A stretch of DNA of 64,000 bases, taken from NCBI RefSeq assembly GCF_001544555.2, contig NZ_FCOK02000008.1:1-64000 (forward strand). The letters are read 5' to 3'. Positions 55,531-63,644 of the stretch are shown here, in pieces. The DNA is from Caballeronia udeis (GTDB lineage: Bacteria; Pseudomonadota; Gammaproteobacteria; Burkholderiales; Burkholderiaceae). Every line of letters begins with the position of its first letter. Within the stretch, counting starts at the first letter, position 1. A program made the position numbers and the translations under genes. A model generated the notes under the pieces. It saw nothing but the letters and a program-made list of their open reading frames with translations, made no database searches and had not been told where the DNA came from.

Positions 55531-55616
55531 TCACGCGAACCGTACGCTTCGAAGAACAGCACGTAAGCTGCTAACAAATTCGCGTCGTCATCGGCGATGA
55601 GCAGTCGCTTCGACAT
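55521..55616 (-). pseudogene. Response regulator receiver, N-terminal fragment
   Basis: On the reverse strand from ATG 55616 the sequence reads MSKRLLIADDDANLLAAYVL then FFEAYGSRDTG and a TGA at 55521-55523. The LLIADDD element is the first strand and acidic pair of a receiver domain. The rest of the gene is gone; the break lies about 55530-55545, where the ParA remnant ends. It is divergent from kinase 2 and may once have been its partner. Confidence 0.7.
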
Positions 55617-55752
55617 AGCAGTAGATATTCAGCCTCTCCGCATTGCCCCCTATCTGCAGCAATTTGAAGACCTAATAGAATCATTTGAGCGAGTTGCGGA
55701 TACTATGGATTCGGCAAATACTTCATAAGACGTTTTCTTTTCGGGGTTAGAC

Positions 55753-56874
55753 ATGCGACTGGCCGACTTCATTCTGCGTGACATGGAAGCGATCCTGGGG
55801 CAGTGGGAGGCGTTCGCTCTCACCCTGTTACCGGCAGCCGCAAACATGAAATCGCTGGCGTTGCGGGACCATGCGCAACAAATCCTGGAGGCTGTAGCCA
55901 AGGACTTAACGACTTCCCAGACCAGGGAAGCGCAAAGCGAAAAGTCGATGGGCCGAGCCCCGCAACTGATCGGAGCCTCGGAGACCGCGGCACAAACGCA
56001 TGCACTCTTGCGCGCGCGAAGCGGGTTCGAAATCAACCAACTGGCCGCTGAGTACCGCGCACTGCGTGCCAGCGTTCTTCGGTTGTGGATGGACGCCTGT
56101 CAGCCCGAGACGCCTCATCCGGGCGACATCATGCGATTCAACGAGGCGATCGACCAGGCACTTGCCGAATCGGTCAGCTTTTTCAGCGCTCAAGTAGACC
56201 AGGCTCGTAATCTCTTCCTTGGCATGCTAGGGCATGACATGCGCAGTCCGCTCCAGACCATCCAGATGACAGCGGTGTATTTGGCGGCGCTGAACGCTGG
56301 AGACAAGGTCTCGGGAGCTGCGTCCCGTTTGATCCACAGCGGCGCTCGCATGCAAGCGCTGCTGGACGATATGCTCGATTTCAATCGAACTAAGTTGGGA
56401 CTGGGTATCAATATTTCTCCGACCAGCGTCGACCTGGCTGATCTGTTTGCCGATGAACTGAATCTGTTGCGAGCAGCGCATCCGGACCACCAGATCGATC
56501 TGGAAGTGGAGGGAGACTCTCAGGGTGTTTGGGATGGCCGACGTTTGCAGCAGTTACTCGGCAACCTGGTCCTGAATGCGATCAAGTACGGAGCGCCAGA
56601 GGCGCCAGTACGAGTGATAGTAACCGGCGAGGAGGAGGAAGTCCGTTTCGAGGTGAAGAATATCGGAGTCGCCATCGAGCGACAGACTCTGGATCAGATC
56701 TTTGATCCTCTCAGGAGAGGCCCGGATCAAGAGAACAAATACGACACGGATGGCAACTTGGGACTCGGGCTGTATATCGCGCGCGAGGTTGCCAAGGCCC
56801 ATGGCGGCAACATCGAAGCGCGCTCCGACGAGGTCGAAACGGTGTTCGCTGTGCGCCTGCCGCGCGTTAAATAG
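55753..56874 (+). CDS. Sensor histidine kinase with RsbRD-like N-terminus (paralogue 2)
   Basis: Kinase of 373 residues, same length and layout as the one at 47376-48497 and highly similar throughout. His161 lies in FLGMLGHDMRSPLQTIQ; the ATPase boxes are LGNLVLNAIKYG and TDGNLGLGLYIAREV. Differences cluster in the second half of the ATPase domain (for example GEEEEVRFEVKNIGVAIE) and the N-terminal sensing part. The upstream 46 bp are related to those of paralogue 1. Its neighbour on the left is a broken receiver gene, so this copy may rely on the receiver at 48552 or another partner. Confidence 0.88.
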   Translation: MRLADFILRDMEAILGQWEAFALTLLPAAANMKSLALRDHAQQILEAVAKDLTTSQTREAQSEKSMGRAPQLIGASETAAQTHALLRARSGFEINQLAAEYRALRASVLRLWMDACQPETPHPGDIMRFNEAIDQALAESVSFFSAQVDQARNLFLGMLGHDMRSPLQTIQMTAVYLAALNAGDKVSGAASRLIHSGARMQALLDDMLDFNRTKLGLGINISPTSVDLADLFADELNLLRAAHPDHQIDLEVEGDSQGVWDGRRLQQLLGNLVLNAIKYGAPEAPVRVIVTGEEEEVRFEVKNIGVAIERQTLDQIFDPLRRGPDQENKYDTDGNLGLGLYIAREVAKAHGGNIEARSDEVETVFAVRLPRVK

Positions 56875-57162
56875 TGCGGGATATCTTCGTCGCTAAATAT
56901 CTCCACGGTTTTCGCGGTACCAGAAAAATCGCACAGGTAATTCGCTGGCGTAATCCCCTCATCAAAGCACCGGGCGTCTGATCGATGCCCTTGAATGTCT
57001 GCTACGGAGAAAGTTGGACTGCTGAAATAGGTCGACTTCTGTCCAAGGCGGACCGATCAATGGTGGCCCGCTCCGCCAGTCAACTTCGGACGGGGTTCGG
57101 CCAATAACAGCTGTCGATGCCAGCTCACGAATCCGAGCCAATCTACGGGTTGGAAGGCAGAA

Positions 57163-58746
57163 TCACTTCTGCCCCACCGGAGCAATGAGCAGGCTGCCAC
57201 ATTCGTTCTGCGCTCGGACGTCCTGCTTTCCAGACAGGTCGTCGCCCGTCAAACTAACGTGTCGCATGGCGACCTGGTCATAGGTGCGCCATGTAGTCGT
57301 AGCGCTAGCTCGGCCGCGTTCCTTGGCTTCGTACATGGCTTCGTCTGCTTTCCTGACCAGGTCATCAGCGGTGTCGCCTTGCTCAAGCACGGCTACTCCA
57401 AGGCTGGCGCGCATCATGTACGGGTTGTTGCGTACCGTGATTGCCATGGCGAGTGCCCGTGCTATTTCCTCAGCGGTTTGGGTGGCTATTTCGCGCGCGT
57501 GCGTTGCCCCGACAATCACAAGAAATTCGTCACCGCCCAACCGGCCGACTGCACCACGAGTACCCACCGCGACCCGGACCCGGTCCGCAAGGATCACAAG
57601 GGCCTCGTCGCCCGCCTGATGTCCGTGCGTGTCGTTTAGTTGCTTGAAATCGTCCAGATCGACGAAGATCGCCGCCACTCTGCCGATTGCATCGGGTAAC
57701 GAGACCGCCCGATGCAGCAGGTCCTTAATACGTCCCCGGTTAAATAAACCGGTGAGTCTGTCAGTTTCCGACAGGCGCCGCAGTTCTTCTTTGCCTTTTA
57801 GCAGCTTGGCGACCAGTGCCATTATCCACAATGAGAAGCCGATAAGGATGAACGAGATGACGAGGGCCATGACCACGTACACGCGGCGCATCTTGAAGTA
57901 GTCATCCAGCGCTTCGGCAACCGAGAGACCAGCAACGACCATCAGGTCATAACGGTCGATTGACCGGCTAGCGACGATTCGTTCGATATGGTCGACCGGG
58001 TCCACCACAGTACCGTCGTGCGTGTGTAGAACGGCGGCGTACCCGTCGGGTAGCGGCCCACCGGTGGTGCTGGGTGCCTCGCCTGCCCGGCGAGACAACG
58101 TAAAACCATGACGGGAAACGACTGCGATCAGGCCATGCTCGCCCAGTGCGGCGCTATTGTAGAAACCGTCGGTAAGGTAGGCCGGGTCCTCTGAGACAAC
58201 AACAACGCCGCCGAACGTGCCGTCGGGCCGGTTGATGCGCCGCGTCGCCTGAACTGACCATTGCTTCGATACTCGCCCGATCACCGGTTTGCTGATGAAT
58301 AGTCCCGCTCCGGGATTTAACCGATGCACAAGGAAGTGTTCGCGATCGCTAAGATCGACCACCCCGAAAAACTTGAGGGTCGAGGCCAGAACATGGCCGT
58401 CCGCGCCAACAACCGTCACCTGCAGCGCGGTGTCTGCGCTGATCAGCCCGCGCGTTTCGTACTGTGCGAGGTCGAACGTTTTTGGTGCGCTTTCATAGCC
58501 GTACTTGATCAGCAGCGCGATTTCGTCGACATCGTGAACAGTCTTCAGGGTGTGGTTTTGAAGCGAGCGCACCAGGGTCTGGGCCGCATCCTCCGTTTCG
58601 CGCAGCACCCCGACCTTCTCGATATGCAGTCTCACGGAGATCGTGATCCACAGCACACAAAGGACGATGAGAGTCAGTACGGGAATGAATATCAGTGCAC
58701 GGGGCAGTGACTTGCCCCTCTCAAGACCCGGCAGAGTCGGCTCCAT
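57163..58746 (-). CDS. Membrane diguanylate cyclase with Cache-type sensor
   Basis: Makes cyclic di-GMP. Start at 58746 (MEPTLPGLER) follows GAGGGAATT; a frame from 58806 is longer but weaker. 527 residues: membrane helix at about 20-40, periplasmic dCache-like sensor about 45-285 (LSDREHFLVHRLNPGAGLFI, a common feature of this sensor), second helix about 288-315, then the GGDEF domain with LGGDEFL near residues 402-408. The RxxD inhibitory site five residues earlier is not conserved (RGAV), so product inhibition is unlikely. With the VpsR-type activator nearby it may form a c-di-GMP circuit. Confidence 0.9.
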   Translation of the reverse strand: MEPTLPGLERGKSLPRALIFIPVLTLIVLCVLWITISVRLHIEKVGVLRETEDAAQTLVRSLQNHTLKTVHDVDEIALLIKYGYESAPKTFDLAQYETRGLISADTALQVTVVGADGHVLASTLKFFGVVDLSDREHFLVHRLNPGAGLFISKPVIGRVSKQWSVQATRRINRPDGTFGGVVVVSEDPAYLTDGFYNSAALGEHGLIAVVSRHGFTLSRRAGEAPSTTGGPLPDGYAAVLHTHDGTVVDPVDHIERIVASRSIDRYDLMVVAGLSVAEALDDYFKMRRVYVVMALVISFILIGFSLWIMALVAKLLKGKEELRRLSETDRLTGLFNRGRIKDLLHRAVSLPDAIGRVAAIFVDLDDFKQLNDTHGHQAGDEALVILADRVRVAVGTRGAVGRLGGDEFLVIVGATHAREIATQTAEEIARALAMAITVRNNPYMMRASLGVAVLEQGDTADDLVRKADEAMYEAKERGRASATTTWRTYDQVAMRHVSLTGDDLSGKQDVRAQNECGSLLIAPVGQK

Positions 58747-59449
58747 AATTCCCTCAAAATCCTTTTTTCTAGCTTCTAATTCTGTCCCACGCACGATTGA
58801 CATCATGCCCTGAACAGAAGTCGATTTGTTCGCCTCCTCAACAAATCGTCACGCGCGGGCGTATTCGGCCCAAGGGGCGACATTGCGAATTTATCCGTCC
58901 TTTGCCCCTGTGGCAACGCGACGTTCTTCGCTCATTCGTCCCGCGTTGTTTGCCGTGGAGAAAGCCGAAGCAAGTAACCGTTTCATGAAGAGTGAACAGA
59001 AGTTGGGGGAGTGGATGCGAACGTGGTGAGCTTTCGACAAGTCACTTCCGGCAGAGGCGATGATGGATTCGCAATGGACCGCTGACTTGCCGCGAGTCGG
59101 CGCTCACGACGTTGTTTCCTCGTGAGCGTCCAACGGATCGCCGCGGGCGTCACCGTCGGCCGCCGCGTGGACACTCACGCCGTGGGACCGGCACGTCCCC
59201 GATTGAATATCCTAAGTAATGCCAACAGAATCACAGAGTCTTTCAGTTTCTTGACGAGCGAGTGGATGGCGGTACTACCCAGTGCTATCCGATTGCGCCT
59301 CAAGTCAACCCTGACGAAGGTGCTCACGTAGATGTTTGCAACCGCCGTCTTGAACCCACCGTCACTGACGATGCTCCCAGCCAGTGCAATTCACGTGAGA
59401 CATGTCCATAGCGTCATCGTCAAAGACGATGCGTCGCTTGTCGAACGAC
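58747..59449. other. Gap of about 700 bp without a recognised gene
   Basis: Several short open frames occur on the + strand, for example 59122-59331 and 59332-59559, but none has a ribosome site together with gene-like codon use or a known motif. The longest is crossed by the terminator at 59450. Base composition is less regular than in flanking genes, so decayed sequence is possible. Confidence 0.4.
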
Positions 59450-59482
59450 GCAACAAAAGCGGGCAGGGCCCGCTTTTGTTGC
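59450..59482 (-). terminator. Strong rho-independent terminator after the phasin gene
   Basis: Perfect 15-bp stem GCAACAAAAGCGGGC (59450-59464) pairing with 59468-59482, loop AGG. The lower stem is A/T-rich on both sides, so it can act on either strand. It lies 27 bp after the phasin stop. Confidence 0.85.
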
Positions 59483-59508
59483 CTTTACTTGGGCCAACCT
59501 GCGAAAAC

Positions 59509-60081
59509 TTATTTCTTCTCGGTCGTCGCGGTCGTTCTGGCAACCGCATTTTTCGCTAACGCAGTCGAGGCGGAGGACGCAGCACTAACGTTGCTTTCCG
59601 CGATTTCCACCACTTGTTTTGCGGCCTTTTTGGCCGCGTCGTACGCGGAGTTTGCCGTGTCGCTGGCGGTTCCGATAGCGGACTTCCATGCGGACACGAG
59701 AGCCTCGCTGCCTGCCGGCGCGTTCTTCGCGAGACTGTCAACGAACGTCTGCACGTCGTGCTGCGACTGCTTGAAATGCCCCTCGCTGACCGCTGTGAAT
59801 TCGCCTTGGGTACTGGTGACGATTTCGGAGACGTGGCGCCAGTACGACTGCAGTTTTTCTGCCGTCGGGGGTGTCTGCAGCGCGAAGAGACCCTGCGGGT
59901 CCTTGGCCGCCAAGGCCTTACCGACGACTTCCTGATTTTCGGCGAGCGTCGACTTGATCACTTGCACATTCAATTGGATTAGCTTTTCGAATCCTTCGAA
60001 AGCTTTGAACGTGAGACCAAACAGCGAGTCGTAAGCGGCTTTCTGCGTGGCAAACAATTGTTCCGGGGTAAAACTGCTCAT
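59509..60081 (-). CDS. phaP: Phasin, polyhydroxyalkanoate granule protein
   Basis: Coats PHB granules in the cytoplasm. Start at 60081 (MSSFTPEQLFATQKAAYDSL) has CGGAG 7 nt ahead; 190 residues, normal for PhaP. It is almost all helical, with FEGFEKLIQLNVQVIKSTLA and an Ala/Lys-rich tail (DAAKKAAKQVVEIAESN, then AVARTTATTEKK). The PHB reductase gene phaB lies 1.2 kb away on the other strand. Confidence 0.92.
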   Translation of the reverse strand: MSSFTPEQLFATQKAAYDSLFGLTFKAFEGFEKLIQLNVQVIKSTLAENQEVVGKALAAKDPQGLFALQTPPTAEKLQSYWRHVSEIVTSTQGEFTAVSEGHFKQSQHDVQTFVDSLAKNAPAGSEALVSAWKSAIGTASDTANSAYDAAKKAAKQVVEIAESNVSAASSASTALAKNAVARTTATTEKK

Positions 60082-60621
60082 CAGTAACTCCGTAGGAATA
60101 AATGTGGTCAAAAATGATCTTGTTGCGGCGCAGCGAAAGTCCCATTCTAAGGATAGGCGGGCGAGTGTCAATCATTTGTTTCCCTCGTTGACTGATATAT
60201 CCGTGGATTAGCAGCAGTAGGAAGGTACAAATCAGTAACAACTGCCTTTTCACAAATAAAATCGCTAATTTGTTTAGTCATCTCATCGTGCGGTCATACC
60301 GGAAAATTGAGTACGACTGTGCGATTATGCCTGTGCGGTTCGAAGTGTCTGCCGAAGCTTCTTGCAGAACGGCACGTAGAAGATTAACCATCTCAGCAAC
60401 GAGTGTGAACCTGCGAATATTTTCTTACTTGACACAAGTCACCCGCCCATTGATTATTCCCAATGAAAATAAGAAATGAATCGTTGCCAGGTGCATAACC
60501 GGCAATTAACCTGCTTTAACAACGTGTCACAAGAGAGTCATTGTGAATGCGTAGCATTAACTGACGCCGCAAAAAAGTCGGCGCTGAATAGTATCGATAT
60601 AAACTGAGAGATGCAGTGCAA
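60082..60621. other. Gap between divergent phasin and XRE genes
   Basis: 540 bp without a gene. AT-rich compared with flanks. It includes the promoter candidate at 60429-60457. Confidence 0.4.
60429..60457 (+). promoter_or_regulatory. Candidate sigma-70 promoter
   Basis: TTGACA at 60429-60434, a 17-nt spacer, and GATTAT at 60452-60457 (four of six to consensus). It would start transcription about 160 bp before the XRE gene. Confidence 0.35.
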
Positions 60622-60909
60622 ATGGGACGACATACTTATCCAATCGGGCACCTCGAGCGCAGTCACGAGGACAACGCCCTTCGGCGCGCTATCGGGGCGC
60701 GCCTCGACCGAGCCCTCCACAGGGCTGGCATGAGTTCGGCGAAGGCAGCGAAGCGACTGAGCGTCAGCGAGAACGACGTGCAGTACTGGCGACGCGGAAT
60801 TACGGTTCCGCCTCTGCACGCTTTTACGCGCATGGCTGCCATCCTTGACGTCGACGTTCATTGGCTCTGCACGGGTCAAACTCAGATTACTCACGCTGCG
60901 GTCTTGTGA
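60622..60909 (+). CDS. Small XRE-type helix-turn-helix protein
   Basis: Protein of about 95 residues (ATG 60622, or GTG 60616). Residues about 20-80 form a Cro/CI-like HTH: AIGARLDRALHRAGMSSAKA and LSVSENDVQYWRRGITVPPL, ending in LDVDVHWLCTG, as seen in phage-like repressors. No effector domain. Lying between phasin and phaB, it may regulate PHB genes, but this is only from position. Confidence 0.75.
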   Translation: MGRHTYPIGHLERSHEDNALRRAIGARLDRALHRAGMSSAKAAKRLSVSENDVQYWRRGITVPPLHAFTRMAAILDVDVHWLCTGQTQITHAAVL

Positions 60910-61231
60910 AAGCGAAAAGCAGAGCCGGGGCGGACGAAGAGGCGCAGCACGGTCGATGCGACCTTCGAATATTTCGTGATCGCCCTTATTGAATAGTTGG
61001 ACAGGAGCGACTGGCCAAAGGCCATATTTATTCTTCTGACGTTTCAGGGAGCGAGGTGAGCCCGGCGTGCTTGAAGCATACCGCGCAGCTCGTGCGGTAT
61101 TCATCTGCCCAACGGCCCACAGCTGAAAGCCGCTAGCGAAATCCCGGCAGCGTCGAAATTGCGCTCGACACGGGTTGCCGCTTAATGCAGATATAGAGGT
61201 TTCTTTGACCGCAGTAAGGATAGGGGAAGAC
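60910..61231. other. Gap ahead of phaB
   Basis: 322 bp without a gene. Expected to hold the phaB promoter; no clear element was found. Confidence 0.35.
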
Positions 61232-61972
61232 ATGCCCAAACGAATTGCGTACGTAACGGGTGGTATGGGCGGCATTGGAACGGCGATATCCCAGCGCCTT
61301 CATACCGATGGGCTGACCGTAGTGGCGGGCTGCGGGCCTAATTCACTCCGCCGCGAAAAATGGCTTGCCGAGCAGGCCGCGCTTGGTTTCACCTTCATCG
61401 CTTCCGAAGGCAACGTCGGTGATTGGGAATCGACTGCCACAGCGTTTGACAAGGTCAGGAAAGAGGTTGGTGAGATTGACGTGTTGGTGAATAACGCGGG
61501 TATCACGCGCGACGGCGTGTTTCGCAAGATGTCGAAGGAAAACTGGAACGACGTTATCGATACAAACCTGACGAGCCTCTTCAACGTAACCAAGCAGGTA
61601 GTTGAGGCAATGGTCGCCAAAGGCTGGGGGCGAATAATCAACATCTCGTCGGTGAATGGACAGAAGGGCCAGTTCGGGCAGACCAATTACTCGACCGCCA
61701 AGGCCGGTATTCATGGTTTCACCATGTCACTTGCTCAAGAAGTGGCGACAAAGGGTATCACCGTGAATACCGTCTCGCCGGGCTACATCGGCACCGATAT
61801 GGTTCGAGCCGTCAAACCTGAGGTGTTGGAGACCATCGTCGCGAGTATCCCGGTGCGGCGTCTCGGGGAACCCTCTGAAATTGCGTCGATCGTTTCGTGG
61901 ATCGCCGGTGACGAAGCCGGCTTCGCAACGGGCGCCGACTTCTCTCTTAACGGCGGCCTGCACATGGGATAA
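61232..61972 (+). CDS. phaB: Acetoacetyl-CoA reductase
   Basis: NADPH-dependent SDR of 246 residues that reduces acetoacetyl-CoA to (R)-3-hydroxybutyryl-CoA for PHB synthesis. Start at 61232 has AGGGGAAGA ahead. The N-terminal VTGGMGGIGTAI is the cofactor loop; NNAGITRDGVFRKM, NISSVNGQKGQFGQTNYSTA with the catalytic Ser and Tyr-x-x-x-Lys, and the end TGADFSLNGGLHMG closely follow known PhaB proteins. No phaA or phaC is adjacent, so this may be one of several phaB copies. Confidence 0.95.
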   Translation: MPKRIAYVTGGMGGIGTAISQRLHTDGLTVVAGCGPNSLRREKWLAEQAALGFTFIASEGNVGDWESTATAFDKVRKEVGEIDVLVNNAGITRDGVFRKMSKENWNDVIDTNLTSLFNVTKQVVEAMVAKGWGRIINISSVNGQKGQFGQTNYSTAKAGIHGFTMSLAQEVATKGITVNTVSPGYIGTDMVRAVKPEVLETIVASIPVRRLGEPSEIASIVSWIAGDEAGFATGADFSLNGGLHMG

Positions 61973-62144
61973 CGCGGCGCTAAGGCGCCAGGCTCGAACA
62001 CCGGTAACGGCGCCAGGGGGCGTAGCGTCGTCAGCCGAACCCCGCACCGCGTTCGGTTCGCGGCAACCTTCGCGGGCGAGTTCCAAGCTGTAGGGGTGGG
62101 CATGTAGATGACATCCACAAGGCCAAAATCAAGGGGCATTCGGC

Positions 62145-62435
62145 ATGCATCGGACGTACAACTACAAAGACTTCACCATCAAGGTGGAGACTGAGGCGGT
62201 GGCCGTAATCGCTGGCGAAAGGGTTCCTGCGACGCCAGCGGGATACATCGCAGACGTCAGCATAACGAAGAACGGGAGCCTCGCGGCTACTCGACGCCTC
62301 GACTTCTGCGAGATTGCAGAGCGCCCATTGGGCACCCCGGCTGAGGCTTTGATGCGCGGCTACGGTGCCGCCCAGCAGGTTATCGACCGGATGAAGAGCG
62401 CTATTGACCTGCCGTCCGCGTTGAAGGGGGGGTGA
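62145..62435 (+). CDS. Small conserved hypothetical protein (DUF6566-like)
   Basis: 96 residues, opening MHRTYNYKDFTIKVETEAVA, followed by GYIADVSI and ending with GAAQQVIDRMKSAIDLP. Small Burkholderiaceae proteins with the same layout (aromatic-rich start, a single beta sheet, final helix) are annotated as DUF6566; assignment is from memory. No signal peptide. Function unknown. Confidence 0.7.
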   Translation: MHRTYNYKDFTIKVETEAVAVIAGERVPATPAGYIADVSITKNGSLAATRRLDFCEIAERPLGTPAEALMRGYGAAQQVIDRMKSAIDLPSALKGG

Positions 62436-62596
62436 GTACGACGTTCATTTTCGCGGCGTTGGACATCGCGATCCGGATGCGTGGATGCGCGGTTGGCGAC
62501 TTCCACCGAAGAGAGGAGCCCCGAGCGTGGCATCGCCAGATGGTGGCGAGGCGGCCCCTGCCGCGCCCCCTGCGTGCAAACGAGGGGGCGGTCCAC

Positions 62597-62755
62597 TCAG
62601 CCTTTAGGTTTGCCTTTCGTGCGCTGGGCCACTTGCGCACCCTTTTGACCTTGCGTCTTCCCAAGGGACTTGCTTGGTGCCGCAACCTCCTTCTTCCTGC
62701 TCGGCATATCAGTTTCAGCCGCGTGACTCGGCGGGGCCTTTCTTGGTGATGGCAT
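62597..62755 (-). CDS. Small basic protein
   Basis: 52 residues from ATG 62755, with a near-perfect ribosome site AAGGAGGT 5 nt ahead, which decides the start. The product (MPSPRKAPPSHAAETDMPSR, then KKEVAAPSKSLGKTQ and an end in KGKPKG) is rich in Lys, Pro and Ser with no hydrophobic core, so it is probably unstructured and may bind nucleic acid. No family recognised. Confidence 0.65.
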   Translation of the reverse strand: MPSPRKAPPSHAAETDMPSRKKEVAAPSKSLGKTQGQKGAQVAQRTKGKPKG

Positions 62756-63428
62756 TTTGACCTCCTTCGCGTGTCGAATAGACACAATGTTAAAAATAGG
62801 CCGCGCGTGGTCGGGAATCAAGAAGACTTGCTTCAGCGATGGCGATATTCCTTTCCATCGACGCGATTTCTTCGCAAAACATGCGTCTGGGCGCACGTTG
62901 TCCTTCCGGAGTGCAGCCACAGCGTAATTGCCAAATGCACCTTCCTCATTTTGATGGAGCCAAGGGTGGACATCGCGTGCCGAACGGCTTCAGTGGTCGA
63001 GAACAGATTTAACAAGGCACAGCCGCAAGTCATTGCACATCGCCGAGTTGGCGCTTAGGGCGATGACGGCTTAGCATCCACACGACTTCAGGCGCTCCGT
63101 TGTCAGTCGGCATACCTCACCTTTCTGTCTGCTCGCAAAGTGGACGCCAATATCACCGTGCGTTGATGCAGATATTCGGTTGAGCGGAATAGACGCCACC
63201 GCGATCCTGGGTAGTTGCGGCTCTCTATGTGCACGAAAGGTAAGCGATACCGCCTGATGGCGGCCGATGAATCACGACGCTATGGGGAGAAATTAAAGTT
63301 TTTCTAAAAACTACCGTTTAACTGGTGATGTGCTGGAATCGCACGTTCACGCCTTGGCGAACGAGTGTTCGGCCAGGCTAAGGAGCGGGATAGTGGCGAA
63401 ATCGAGGGTCGGGCCGTTTGGAATACCT
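62756..63428. other. Gap without a recognised gene
   Basis: Open frames on both strands (for example 62771-63058 + and 62833-63033 -) lack a ribosome site or known motif. A small palindrome AGTTTTTCTAAAAACT lies at 63297-63312, ahead of the MASE2 frame. Confidence 0.4.
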
Positions 63429-63644
63429 ATGTCTACAGCGGTCGTGCATCGGTCAGGGCTGCGCTTCGCTGCGGGAATATATCGCGTTCGGGTATTTGGG
63501 GCAACCGCGGGGCTGGTCTGTACCATGCCGATCATGTTGTCCGACCGCGCGGTTACTTTCCTGTTAATGACGTTTGCCGCGGATTTGTTGGCTTGGCCGC
63601 ATCTCGCTTACGTAATCGCACGGCGCTCCATGCATCCTTTATGA
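63429..63644 (+). pseudogene. MASE2 membrane-sensor domain, cut off before its GGDEF domain
   Basis: From ATG 63429 (MSTAVVHRSGLRF) the frame encodes GIYRVRVFGATAGLVCTMPI and then LLAWPHLAYVIARRSMHPL before a stop. The R-I-Y-R-x-R-V-x-G start and WPHLAY-x-x-A-R-R-S end match the MASE2 domain that normally precedes a GGDEF domain. The frame ends at 63642-63644, within a few bases of the point where GGDEF-EAL coding sequence resumes in another frame. Two membrane helices remain. A deletion has removed the rest. Confidence 0.65.

Noticed and set aside
59122..59559. Two + strand open frames between the cyclase and phasin genes
   Set aside because: No ribosome site or recognisable product, and the second runs through the phasin terminator.
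62771..63058. 95-codon + strand frame and the opposing 62833-63033 frame
   Set aside because: Neither shows gene-like codon use, a ribosome site or a motif.
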